Positions 54,160 to 64,000 of a stretch of 64,000 nt of DNA are shown here, one piece after another. The number at the start of each line of letters is the position of its first letter. Position 1 is the stretch's first letter. The translations under genes were made by a program, and so were the position numbers. The notes under the pieces were generated by a model. It was not told the origin of the DNA. It ran no database searches and saw only the letters and a list, made by a program, of their open reading frames with translations. This DNA comes from Helianthus annuus (taxonomy: Eukaryota > Streptophyta > Magnoliopsida > Asterales > Asteraceae), in assembly GCF_002127325.2 (NCBI RefSeq), contig NC_035437.2, positions 159,571,097 to 159,635,096 on the forward strand. Reading direction: 5' to 3'.

Positions 54160-57100
54160 TCAATCTTTCCTACTTTTACCAACGGTTTTCTCTAAGATTC
54201 GTTTAATACCGCGATTCGCATTCTCCACTTGTCCGCTTGTCTGTGGATGATATGCGGTGGACAAACGATGAGTGACACCGTAACGTGCAAGCAATTTCTC
54301 CATCAATGCATTGCAAAAGTGAGTGCCACGGTCACTAATTAAGGCTTTAGGAGTACCGAATCGTGAAAAGAGCTTTTTAAGGAAAGTCAAAACAACTCGG
54401 GCTTCGTTTGTGGGAAGAGCTTGAGCCTCAACCCATTTGGAAACGTAATCGATGGCCACAAGTATGTAACGGTTTCCTTTGGAATTTGGGAAGGGTCCCA
54501 TGAAATCAATGCCCCAAACATCAAAAACCTCTACTACTTGTATTGGATTTTGAGGCATCTCATCTTTGGCGGAAATGTTGCCGGTTCGTTGACATGCATC
54601 ACACATCCTCACGAACTCCTCGGCATCTCTAAGAACGGTAGGCCAATAGAAACCACAATCAAATACCTTTTGGGCGGTGGCGTGGGCACCATGATGCCCT
54701 CCCGTAAGGCCTTCATGCACATGCTTGATAATATTCCAACCCTCATCTCGTGACACACAACGTCTAAGGACTCTATCTCCTCCTATCCTAAAAAGAAACG
54801 GATCATCCCAAACATATTTCCTTGCCTCACTGAACAATCGCTTCCTTTGTTGATGCGACATCCCTTTCACAACATTGCCACTAGAGAGATAATTTGCTAA
54901 ATCGTAAAACCATGGCAATCCCTCTTTTTCGGCCTCAATAAACTCTATAGACTCGTGAGGGAACGTATCTCCAATCTCCTCCTCACGAATCTCTTCCCTC
55001 TTGGGATCCTCTAACCTTGATAAGTGATCGGCCGCTACATTTTCGGCCCCTTTCTTGTCCCTAATCTCAATATCAAACTCACTAAGCAAAAGAATCCACC
55101 GGATCAGTCGGGGTTTAGCGTCTTTCTTTTGGAAAAGAAAACGCAGCGCGGAATGATCGGTGAAAACTATGGTCTTGGACAAAACGAGGTATGAGCGGAA
55201 TTTATCAAAGGCGAAAACTACGGCTAAAAGTTCTTTCTCCGTGGTAGTGTAGTTTTCTTGAGCATCATTGAGTGTTTTGCTTGCATAGTAGATGGGGTGG
55301 AAGTGCTTATCCTTTCTTTGTCCTAAAACCGCTCCAACGGCATAGTCACTCGCATCGCACATGAGCTCAAAGGGCAAGCTCCAGTCGGGCGAGAAAAGAA
55401 TAGGTGCACTAACCAACTGTTCCTTCAAAAAGTTGAAGGCTTTAAGACACCCCTCGTCAAAGATGAATGGAATATCTTTCTCTAGCAAGCGGGTCATGGG
55501 GCGGGTGATTTTCGAAAAATCCCTAATGAAGCGTCTATAGAAGCCCGCGTGCCCTAGAAAACTCCTAATCGACTTAACACTCGTGGGTGGAGGCAACCTA
55601 CTAATGGTATCTATTTTCGCACGATCTACCTCTATACCCACTCTAGAAATCTTATGCCCTAACACTATACCTTCCGTCACCATGAAGTGACACTTCTCCC
55701 AGTTTAGCATAAGCTTCGTCTCTACACATCGCTTCAACATTCTCTCCAAGTTTCTCAAACATACCTCAAAAGAATCACCATAAACCGAAAAGTCATCCAT
55801 GAAAACCTCCATGGAATTCTCTAGCATATCCTGAAATATGGCGACCATACAACGCTGAAAGGTAGCCGGAGCGTTACATAACCCGAATGGCATGCGTCGG
55901 TACGCATAGGTGCCGTAAGGGCATGTGAAAGTGGTTTTATCCTGATCCTCCGGTGCAATGGGGATCTGGAAGTAACCGGAAAAGTCGTCTAAGAAACAAT
56001 AGAATTGTTGACCGGCTAAACGCTCCAACATTTGATCTATGAAAGGCAGTGGGAAATGGTCTTTACGGGTGGCATCATTCAACTTTCGGTAGTCGATGCA
56101 CACGCGCCAACCCGTGACCGTGCGTGAAGGGATGAGCTCGTTCTTTTCGTTCATGACAACGGTCATCCCCCCCTTCTTGGGGACAACCTGTGTAGGACTA
56201 ACCCAAGGTGAATCGGAAATGGGATATATCATCCCGGCATCTAAGAGTTTAAGAACCTCTTTTTTCACTACATCTTGCATGTTGGGATAAAGCCTCCGTT
56301 GGGGTTGCACCACCGGTTTATAATCATCCTCCATGAGTATCCGGTGGGTGCAATAGGAAGGACTTATGCCCTTAATGTCGGACAACCTCCATGCAATGGC
56401 CTCTTTGTTGGCCCTCAACACATCTAACAACCTCCCTTTCTCACTCTCATCTAACGCGGATGAAATAATAACGGGTAGTTCGGAACCCTCCCCTAAGAAA
56501 GCATACTCTAAATGAGATGGAAGTACTTTAAGCTCTAAGGGTGGGGGTTGGGTGGTGTCATCACTAACCGCTAGCACATCGGGGATTAACGGAATCCCCT
56601 CCTCTTCGACTTCACCTACACTCTCTAACTTCTCTTCTTCCTTCTCTCTTACCACTAGGTCCGCTCCACTAATGTACTCTAAGCAATGGTCGACACACGA
56701 GATAAATGAGTTCAAAAAGTAGACGGAATGGCAAGGACCACTATAGTCATCCGAACCACTCGGGTGGTTCATGGAACGGTCTATCTCAAAGGTAACTCTC
56801 TCCTCACCGACCCTAAGGGTGATCTTACCATCGTAGACATCTATGAGAGCTTTGGCGGTACGTAAGAAAGGACGACCTAAGATAATGGGCACTCTCTCAT
56901 CCGCTTCCATATCTAGAATTACGAAATCGGCGGGAAACACGAATTTGTCTACCTTAACTAGCAAGTTCTCAACTATACCCCTAGGGTACTTAACGGACCG
57001 ATCGGCTAAAGACAATGTCATTCGGGTAGGTGCAAGCTCTCCTAGGTCTAGTTTCTCATAAAGAGGAAAGGGCATCAAGTTGATACTAGCTCCTGAGTCG

Positions 57101-59235
57101 GCTAAGGCACGAGTGTTGGTGTTACTACCGAATAGACAAGGGATGGTGAAAATAGCCGGATCGGTAAGCTTTTCGGGAAGCTTATTTAGCACAACGGCGG
57201 AACATCCCCCATTCAACGGGACGTTAGACAACTCTCCTAACTTCTCTTTGTTCCTAAGGAGGTCTTTCAAGAACTTCGCGTATTTAGGCATCGATTGAAG
57301 TGCCTCTATAAACGGAAGGTTAATCTTCAATTGCTTGAAGATGTCCAAAAATTGCCCATATTCCCTTGAGTATTTTTGGTTCTTAAGGCGTGAGGGAAAC
57401 GGGACATACGCGTGGTTCACTAAGGGTGAAGGTCTAACGTCTATTGGGGTTTTCTCAACTCTCTTCTCACTTTGAGACTCACCGGGCTGTGCGGTACTTG
57501 CTGGGCTTAGCCTGTTTTGCACTTTGCCGGGAGCCTCCATTTCAATCTCCTCATCTATCACATCTCCTTCCTCATCAACTACTCTCTCCTCGACTCTAGG
57601 GTTTCCTACGGTCTTGCCACTACGGGTGGTAATGGCTTTAGCATGGGCATTGGGGTTGGGTTGGGTATTACCCGCAAATTGACCGGGCAACCTCTCTTCT
57701 AATTTTCTAGACATATCCCCTACGACTCGTTGAAGGTCTTGGAATGAGGCTTGGTGGTTCTTAAGCATGAGGTCGTGTTCACTAAGGGTCTTTTGGGTAG
57801 TTTGGTCCCTCACAACTAGTTGACTCATCATGGACTCCATTCTCTCTAAACTACCCCCTAGATCATAACTTGAACCTTGACCTGTTTGACCTTGGTTATT
57901 TGACCCCCCATCCTTGACCTGCCCATTGAACCCTTTGTTGAACTGCCCACCTGAACCCCCACCAAAGAGTGAATTTTGGCCCCTATTTGGGTTTTGAGCC
58001 ATTTGAAAGCCAGGGGGTCCATTTGAGCGAAAAGTGTTATTATTAGTAAAGTTATTATTATTATTATTACGCCAACCCGACCCAAAATTATTATTATTAC
58101 CCAAACCGCTAGGTTGACCTCTACCGAACCCTCCTCCTACGTAGTCGACCTGCTCGTCACCGACAAGTAATGGACACGCATTTGTGTCGTGACCCCCTCG
58201 ACAATACTCATATTTGTCTATCTTAGCCCTAATTTCTTTGAGTTCCCTAGACATGTTTTCCAAAACAGAGGCTAAACTAGGATCCATTGTGACATGGTTC
58301 ACCCCTCGGGCGGGTGTACTAGTAGTGGTGTGGGAATTACCACTTTGATACCTCTGATCGGATCGTGCTTGGGATTGAGACTGAGCAAACGCCTCAAAAC
58401 GCTCTCTACACTCAGCTACTGTAAGAATACCCATCATGTGCCCCCCCGCATTAGTGTCGAACCTCTCACGAGTCTCTTGGGTGAGACCGTTATAAAATTT
58501 CTCGCATAAGGCCCAATCAGAAAGACCATGCTGGGAGCAACGAGCACAAAGGTTTTGGAAACGCTCCCAAGCAAGGTAGTAAGGCTCGTCGGGCTCCATG
58601 CGAAAAGAGTGGATTTGGTCCCTAAGGCGTGCGGCTTTAGCGGGCGGGAAATACTTGTTCAAAAAGGCTTGACGAAGCCCCGCCCAAGTGGTAAAGGTAC
58701 CGGTTGGTTGAGAGTCCAACCAAGTAGCCGCACGGCCGGCTAATGAGAATGGGAAAAGCTGTAGGTAAGTGGCATTGTTGGGTGCACCGTGAAGGTTAAA
58801 GGTAGCTAGCATGCGGGAGAAACGGTTGATGTGGGCCGGGGCGTCCTCATCGTCCCGACCATGGAATTGGATGGTATTGGTGATGGCTTGCATGGCATAA
58901 GATGGAATCTGCCATGAGTTGTCATTGACTATGGGTGGGACGGTGATGGGTGAAGCAAGGCCGGTAAAATCCTGAGTGGCCTGCTGGTGGACGGTTTGCC
59001 TAGGGTTTGCCATTGGTTCTACGGTTACTAGATTGCTAGAGGTACTAGAAGTAGGGCTTTCGGGTGGGGAACTCTTAGGTGAAGGTGGTGGTGTAGGCGG
59101 TGGGGTGGGTAACGGGGTGGAATCGAAATTGGGAAAACGAGAAGAGGATGAAGAAGCAACCTGAGGGCCTTGGCCCAACTGAGATGATGACTGCTTGACT
59201 GGTGGTGGTGGCCCGTGCGAGCGCAGATGTGGCAT
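54160..59235 (-). CDS. Athila-2 Gag-Pol polyprotein, truncated in integrase
   Basis: 1,691 codons from ATG 59235. Pro/Ser-rich N-terminus, Gag domain ([33 protein letters not shown]), zinc knuckle [10 protein letters not shown] near residue 343, Asn/Gly-rich linker, and a retropepsin [12 protein letters not shown] follows with FLDDFSGY and FMDDF, then RNase H, and integrase HHCC and DDE motifs ([26 protein letters not shown]). The frame ends GKSRKD where Athila-1 continues with Trp. Catalytic motifs lie before the stop, but the integrase C-terminal DNA-binding part is lost, so insertion competence is doubtful. The gene is otherwise undamaged and close in sequence to Athila-1. Confidence 0.93.
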   Translation of the reverse strand: MPHLRSHGPPPPVKQSSSQLGQGPQVASSSSSRFPNFDSTPLPTPPPTPPPSPKSSPPESPTSSTSSNLVTVEPMANPRQTVHQQATQDFTGLASPITVPPIVNDNSWQIPSYAMQAITNTIQFHGRDDEDAPAHINRFSRMLATFNLHGAPNNATYLQLFPFSLAGRAATWLDSQPTGTFTTWAGLRQAFLNKYFPPAKAARLRDQIHSFRMEPDEPYYLAWERFQNLCARCSQHGLSDWALCEKFYNGLTQETRERFDTNAGGHMMGILTVAECRERFEAFAQSQSQARSDQRYQSGNSHTTTSTPARGVNHVTMDPSLASVLENMSRELKEIRAKIDKYEYCRGGHDTNACPLLVGDEQVDYVGGGFGRGQPSGLGNNNNFGSGWRNNNNNNFTNNNTFRSNGPPGFQMAQNPNRGQNSLFGGGSGGQFNKGFNGQVKDGGSNNQGQTGQGSSYDLGGSLERMESMMSQLVVRDQTTQKTLSEHDLMLKNHQASFQDLQRVVGDMSRKLEERLPGQFAGNTQPNPNAHAKAITTRSGKTVGNPRVEERVVDEEGDVIDEEIEMEAPGKVQNRLSPASTAQPGESQSEKRVEKTPIDVRPSPLVNHAYVPFPSRLKNQKYSREYGQFLDIFKQLKINLPFIEALQSMPKYAKFLKDLLRNKEKLGELSNVPLNGGCSAVVLNKLPEKLTDPAIFTIPCLFGSNTNTRALADSGASINLMPFPLYEKLDLGELAPTRMTLSLADRSVKYPRGIVENLLVKVDKFVFPADFVILDMEADERVPIILGRPFLRTAKALIDVYDGKITLRVGEERVTFEIDRSMNHPSGSDDYSGPCHSVYFLNSFISCVDHCLEYISGADLVVREKEEEKLESVGEVEEEGIPLIPDVLAVSDDTTQPPPLELKVLPSHLEYAFLGEGSELPVIISSALDESEKGRLLDVLRANKEAIAWRLSDIKGISPSYCTHRILMEDDYKPVVQPQRRLYPNMQDVVKKEVLKLLDAGMIYPISDSPWVSPTQVVPKKGGMTVVMNEKNELIPSRTVTGWRVCIDYRKLNDATRKDHFPLPFIDQMLERLAGQQFYCFLDDFSGYFQIPIAPEDQDKTTFTCPYGTYAYRRMPFGLCNAPATFQRCMVAIFQDMLENSMEVFMDDFSVYGDSFEVCLRNLERMLKRCVETKLMLNWEKCHFMVTEGIVLGHKISRVGIEVDRAKIDTISRLPPPTSVKSIRSFLGHAGFYRRFIRDFSKITRPMTRLLEKDIPFIFDEGCLKAFNFLKEQLVSAPILFSPDWSLPFELMCDASDYAVGAVLGQRKDKHFHPIYYASKTLNDAQENYTTTEKELLAVVFAFDKFRSYLVLSKTIVFTDHSALRFLFQKKDAKPRLIRWILLLSEFDIEIRDKKGAENVAADHLSRLEDPKREEIREEEIGDTFPHESIEFIEAEKEGLPWFYDLANYLSSGNVVKGMSHQQRKRLFSEARKYVWDDPFLFRIGGDRVLRRCVSRDEGWNIIKHVHEGLTGGHHGAHATAQKVFDCGFYWPTVLRDAEEFVRMCDACQRTGNISAKDEMPQNPIQVVEVFDVWGIDFMGPFPNSKGNRYILVAIDYVSKWVEAQALPTNEARVVLTFLKKLFSRFGTPKALISDRGTHFCNALMEKLLARYGVTHRLSTAYHPQTSGQVENANRGIKRILEKTVGKSRKD

Positions 59236-59384
59236 CCACTACAAGCAAAAACCTGAACACAAGAAAAGCAGACAGAAGTTACTACGACTCAAGATGAAAA
59301 TAAAAGACACAAAACAAAATAAAACACGTAGCACGTATTTGTCACTGAAATCTATCAAAGCTAATGAACGCGATTGCCAAGAGT

Positions 59385-59401
59385 CCCCGGCAACGGCGCC
59401 A
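59385..59401 (-). promoter_or_regulatory. Primer binding site of Athila-2 (tRNA-Asp)
   Basis: The plus strand reads CCCCGGCAACGGCGCCA, identical to the Athila-1 site, six bases from the LTR start at 59408. It equals the 3' end of plant tRNA-Asp(GUC), the primer type expected for Athila. Confidence 0.92.
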
Positions 59402-59407
59402 AAAACT

Positions 59408-61133
59408 TGATGTGTGCTAAACAGACTATAAAATTAACTAAGTTAGACTATCTAAACTAGACACTACAAAGCTTTAAATTTATAAAACAGACTCTCTAAA
59501 CCTAAACCACACAACCGGCAAGTGTACCGGTCAATGTAGTACAGTCTAAGCAAGTCCGAGTATCGAACCACAGGACTCTATGTATCACGCAAACTAGACT
59601 CTGACAGACGCTGACAGACACGACTAAGACTTGTTTTAATTGTTTTGGGGGGGGGGGGGTTACGGAAAACTAGGAAATCTATATTAAACTACTAAATTAA
59701 ACTAAAATTAACTAATACGAAATAAGACTGAGGACTTTTCTTTATGCGAGAACGAGACCACCTAGACAAGAATCCTGGATTGTTTTTAAGATATTACCGA
59801 TTAAGTTAAATGCACGAGTTATGGAACCGGGATCGTAAAGTACTAAACCTATTAAGAACCAACGAGGCCCCTCGACCCTTCTCAAGGAGAAACCTGTGGC
59901 ACTACCTAGGCCGTTAATTCTACCGGTTATTAGACGCCTTTCCAGTTGTCTAATTATTGTGTAAATACCCTAATGTTGACCTATTCTTTTCCAATCCTAG
60001 GTCTAGGGTAGTTTGAATTAATTAATTTGACTTGATAGACTAATAAGACCGACAGGTAAACCAAGACATAACCTTTCCCAAGGCCTATCTAAAGCAATTC
60101 GCCGGGTAAGACCTACCAATAGCCCCTCACTTTCCAGGTATTAGGACTAGTAGAACACTAAGACTTAGCAAATTATTACCAATTACTTCTAGGGGTTATT
60201 GCGCAATTTCACCCTAAAGAGTTAAGGTTTTCTAACGTGATATAGACACTCACCGAAATCCTAAACCCTAATATGACTCTATGTTGTGATATAGACCGTC
60301 ACTAAGAATCATACGAAGCAAATAATAACAATAAACCAACTCAAAGCATGCATACACATCAAATCATTAAATCAAACCGCTTACTAAACACAAGTAATCC
60401 ATAACAATCATGCAAATAACATAAACCGGTAAAAACGTTATATCAATCCATTCATCAAGTCTAGGCGGTTTATAAGTTTAGCCAAGCATGTTCATAAACG
60501 AAAACAAATCAAAGATGTTTAACAAGGAATTCATTGTAACAAGTTTCGTAAGAAAAAGTCACGAATCAAGAACTAGAAAACCCGATTAGATCTTCAAGTC
60601 TTCTTCCCCGAACTCGTACCGATGATTCCTAGGCTTCAAGATCTTCGAAAAAACTCCAAGAATGCTCAAAAATCGCCCAAGAAGTCCCTCCAGTCGAATT
60701 AGGGTTTTTCCACACGTTTTGGATGTTTTTATATGACTTTCCAAAATAACCCTTTACTAAATTCGTAATAATTACCAATCAGAACGTTCTGGCTGGGCGC
60801 CAGAAACTCAGGGACTTGGTGGTGGGGTGCCACCTTGTTTTTCAGCTCATTTACTAACTTCAGACTCTCGCCAGGTGCCAGAAACTTGCTCAGTGGGTGA
60901 TGGGGTGCCAGAAAGTGACTTTTCAGCTTTTAAACTCTATTTCAACTCTTCAACCTTTCCAACATGCTTCAACATTTTAACTCGTTTTACTCGGTTTCTC
61001 GCACATTTGAGCATCAAGACCTACAAAACACGATTTGATCAATAATATACATATTCTAACGAAAATCAAAACTAAATATAACGAAAACTATACAAACTTT
61101 ACACGAATAAATGATGTATTTTGCAATACATCA
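59408..61133 (-). repeat. 5' LTR of Athila-2
   Basis: Same length as the other copy. In the sense direction it holds the GC-rich duplicated cassette (60903 down to 60790), then AACCCTAATTCGAC leader-like sequence near 60700. This suggests transcription starts around 60730-60700, though no confident TATA box was picked (TATAAAAACATCC at about 60733 is the best candidate). Confidence 0.92.
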
Positions 61134-61873
61134 ATAATTAAAGCCAAAACTGGATCAGAACAATGGATCTAGAATAAGCAGTTGTTTGCAATAATACTTT
61201 CCCCTTGACAGTGGCTCTAATATCTGATGCACTAAAGCACTGCTCTTACAAACAACTGCTGCTCTTGAAGACTGATGCTGTTAAAGGACTGAAGCTTTAT
61301 CTACTGATGTCTCCTAAGTAATGCTGAAGACCAAAGTGCTGCTCATTCAAGGACTGATCACCTTTGAAGAAAGCACTGATGTTCGACATCAGTGCTTAGA
61401 CTACAACAGTGGAAAGGGAAGCAGTAGTTCACCTATGTTTTATAATTTAATTATAATCAGTTGTTTAGTCATCAGTAGTTATATGTAACAATACTTAGAG
61501 GTTGTTAGTTTGTTAGATGTCACTTTCATGGTGACGTCAGTCAAGATGCTTCAGTGGTTTGATCGGTACTATAAATAGCACAGTTTGTACTGTTCTATTT
61601 AAGGAGTTTTCTCTTTCAATTCTGTCATCTTGTACAATCAACCATGGAGCTCTAGCTGAGGGGGAGTTTTAGTATGTAAGCATGTATGTAATCTTTTGAT
61701 TATAATCTTTCGACACTAATGAGATTCACATGTTTATGAAAACTATTGTTCCTTTGATTGTGTTTACAAAGTTTGTTTCATTTCCGCTGTATTAGATCTC
61801 TGTTTTACAATCATTCATTGTTTAATTATTACAAACAAACACAATCATGAAGACCTCAGATCCTAACAAAAGG

Positions 61874-61933
61874 AAATACCCACACCTATTTCAGTAGACC
61901 TCGAGGACGAGTTCTAAAACAAGGCGGGGAGGA
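61874..61933 (+). pseudogene. Element E: end of pol and purine tract
   Basis: KYPHLFQ and stop (61874-61897) complete the pol frame left at 46854 once the nested insertions and one AAAGG copy are removed. GGCGGGGAGGA (61923-61933) is the plus-strand primer tract directly before the 3' LTR. Confidence 0.82.
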
Positions 61934-63288
61934 TATAACAACCCTCCAAAATAATTCCGACACCCTAAAAATAATTAAAATATCCCAATACGTTCTAAAA
62001 TACACTCCGTATACGAAAACAGGCGCTGAATACCTTTATTTTTATTAAAATTAATTAAAAAATCAGATTTTGGGGTTGTGGCGGGCCGCGAAGACCTTAC
62101 CCTGGTCTTACGCGGGCCGCGACCGAGTGGACATGAGGCGCAGCCCGGTGCTGCCACGTGTCAACCACGTGGCGAGCCTACACCGGTGAATGGCCAACCC
62201 TAGGGCCTACTCGACCTAGTTTGCGGGGCGTGACGGCCCCTTGTGTGTCATTCGCGGGCCGCGAGGGAGTCCAAATCAGGCCCTATAGATTGGGAGTATC
62301 AGCTTTCACTTTCCGACGCTCACACACACTTTCTCTCTCGAATTTCTGCATAGCTAAAATAATTTCCGGGCACAATACCCCCTAAATAACGAAGTTCTGC
62401 CTCGTTGTAAGTATCATAACCCCGGTTACGTATTAGATATGCTGCCCGATTGATCCAGGGTTCCGTAACGGCTGTCGTGGTTCTGCCCGACGTAGTCGTT
62501 GGAATGCCGTCTCGGGGAGGGTATTACTAATGTAAATATTGGGTTATTATACTAACGCTGTGCATTCGTGTAATTTATAGATAATCATCAGGAAATCCTT
62601 GAAGAAAACCCTAAGATAGCAATGTGAGTAATCTCCTTTTTGTAAACTTTTTTGCAAACTGTTTTTACAAAACCTTTATTTATTTTAAATTATATTTAGC
62701 AGTGATTGAGTCTTTGTAATTCTTCAATTACTGCCGGTATGTTGGGGTTTTGTATACAAAATGTGGAACACGTTACCATTGGACAACGAGTTAGTCAATG
62801 TGTAATATGACCCACCAGTTAGGATTGATAGTACTGAATGAGTAATTATGTAGATATAAACATTGTAATCGCTCTCAACACTGTTAAAAGATAAAACTCT
62901 TCTTGATTAAACTGGGATTCAGTCACCAGTATTTCCTACTGACAAAATGTTTTTAAACGTGTTTCAGGTAACAAAATGTGAAAGCCAAATAGAAGCCAGC
63001 TGGAAAACACTGAAGGCTTGAAAAAGTGGCTATAAAAGTTACCTAAATAAAGAAGATGTTTTATTTCAATAAATAGGATCCATCCCTATAAATCAGTTTA
63101 TAATGAAAACTTGGGTTTTATCCTAATATATTTATTAATATAAAATGTGGTGTTTTACTCTGATAAAATATTTCCTAACTACGATCCTGATGTAATTTTT
63201 GCTGCCAAATTGATAAACACCAATACCACCAATACTGATTCTCGCGGCCGCCCGTTCCCGGGACAGATAGGGGGCGGGGGTTGCGATA
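61934..63288 (+). repeat. Element E: 3' LTR
   Basis: Starts TATAACAACCCTCC (TG lost to TA) and seems to end at a TGTGACA remnant (TGCGATA, 63282-63288). A GC-rich cassette with CGCGGGCCGCG words lies at 62085-62270. It is homologous to the split LTR at 2355/23001. No 5' partner is in the window: E is truncated at its left side near 39843. The right limit is approximate. Confidence 0.7.
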
Positions 63289-63696
63289 GGAAGAAAGAGT
63301 GAAGAATGCACATGAAATGCGGTCTGAAGCCGCACATTCCGCGTTAGCGGTTGATTTGGTCCAACACGCATGGTCGGTTCGGTATATTCCAAATGAGGGT
63401 GAAGAAGAAGTTGATGTCGAGGAAGACGAAGATGACGAGTATGGCGAAAGCGAAAATGAAAATTAAGACGAGTAGTATTATTTGTTTATGTTTTATTATT
63501 TATGTAATTTTTATTTATTTAATGAAATATCATTAGTTTTAATTTAAAAAAATAATAATTGGGTAACCATTGAATTGGGCATTATTGGATATTATACCAC
63601 TACAACCATTTTAAACAAATACACGATAATGCCCCAATGCTGACTGGACCGCCACATGGCGGATCATGCCCAAAGGATGGACATTATCTTCACTAA
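63289..63696 (+). mobile_element. PIF/Harbinger remnant (3' part)
   Basis: 63314-63466 encodes the last 50 residues of a Harbinger-type protein (SEAAHSALAVDLVQHAWSV, then an acidic EEEVDVEEDEDD tail) with the same ending as the frame at 37901. The following 230 bp match the 3' side of the element at 37670 in opposite orientation. The 5' part is absent; E's LTR end abuts it. Confidence 0.65.
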
Positions 63697-64000
63697 GGTC
63701 GTGGGGTATGGTGGGGCTTGGGTTGGGGCATTTGTTGACACGTGGAATGGGAGCCCCCCCCCCACCACTCAAACCCACGCCCATGGGGTATGGTGGGGCT
63801 TGGATTGGGGGCATGAGTTTGGTTTGGCCATTGAGAGCCTGCTATGTCACTTATTAGCCCGCCCCACGCCCGGCTTCAAACCCACGCCAATGGGGCCACG
63901 CCCAAACCAACGCCCGAACCCAAGCCCCCGGGATGGTGGCTTGGACGTTTTCAACCAACCCACGTAGGCCACGCCCCAACCCAAGCCCCATACCCCATAG
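63697..64000. mobile_element. Tourist-like MITE running to the window end
   Basis: After a TAA (63694-63696) the sequence begins GGTCGTGGGGTATGG, then TGGGGCTTGGGTTGGGG. The complement of the window end reads CTATGGGGTATGGGGCTTGG, so the two ends are inverted repeats and the right end lies just past base 64000. A further GGGGTATGGTGGGGCTTGG copy lies near 63785. Non-coding; frames across it are repeat artefacts. Confidence 0.6.

Larger units (their letters stand above)
46895..61133 (-). mobile_element. Athila-2: nearly complete Athila element, 14,239 bp
   Basis: Two 1726-bp LTRs (46895-48620, 59408-61133), TSD ATAAT (46890-46894 and 61134-61138), tRNA-Asp primer site, gag-pol, env-position ORF and purine tract are all present in minus orientation. 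I counted at least eight differences between its LTRs, so it is older than F. One nonsense codon in integrase (54160-54162) is the only disabling lesion I can see. It serves as the reference that exposes the inversion in Athila-1. Confidence 0.95.
46860..61868 (+). mobile_element. Copia-type solo LTR split by Athila-2
   Basis: Starts TGTTGGGATTG at 46860 and ends GATCCTAACA at 61868, with TSD AAAGG at 46855-46859 and 61869-61873. Only 35 bp lie left of Athila-2 and 730 bp right of it (765 bp in all). A TATA box (ACTATAAATAGC, about 61569) and a downstream AGCTGAGGGGGAG block give plus orientation. TGTT...AACA ends and this length suit a Copia (possibly SIRE-like) LTR. No internal sequence remains. 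Confidence 0.88.

Overview
The window is plant nuclear DNA made almost entirely of transposable elements. I found no intact host gene. Long Ty3/gypsy elements of the Athila and chromovirus (Tekay/Del-like) types, plus Copia, SINE, Mutator, PIF/Harbinger and Helitron pieces, indicate a eudicot. An Asteraceae genome is my inference from the look of the LTRs, not something proven here. Most boundaries were fixed by reading target-site duplications (TSDs) directly.

Nest 1 (2355-27092). A chromovirus-type LTR (2355-2389, 23001-24034, 26929-27092) was hit by Athila-1 (2390-22995, TSD CCTAA) and separately by a 2.9-kb solo LTR (24035-26923, TSD CTTTT). Athila-1 was hit inside gag by a young complete chromovirus, here called F (11444-21525, TSD TGCAC, two 2485-bp LTRs, open 1500-codon gag-pol). 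Athila-1 is rearranged. Its coding domain lies on the minus strand, but both outer LTR ends read on the plus strand, and a 520-bp palindrome marks one junction.

Middle (27093-39842). A 1.3-kb Mutator-like element with a 9-bp TSD is followed by at least seven terminal-inverted-repeat elements (M1-M7, 29756-37303), each embedded in (TA)n microsatellite. One of them carries a decayed FAR1/MULE-type gene. Then come a small PIF/Harbinger derivative, a Helitron 3' end and a MITE.

Nest 2 (39843-63288). A decayed 5'-truncated chromovirus, here called E, has received a 1.7-kb solo LTR (43816-45509) in pol and a Copia-type solo LTR (46860-61868, TSD AAAGG) at the very end of pol. A 14.2-kb Athila (Athila-2, 46895-61133, TSD ATAAT) sits inside that Copia LTR. 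Athila-2 is complete apart from one visible nonsense codon in integrase. The window ends in a Harbinger remnant and a Tourist-like MITE.

How the parts work. Each full LTR element has the same logic: LTR promoter, tRNA primer site, Gag and protease-RT-RNase H-integrase, then a purine tract. In both Athilas an additional envelope-position ORF follows a perfect splice acceptor. Relative age from LTR identity and stop codons is E oldest, then the solo LTRs, then Athila-2, with F youngest.
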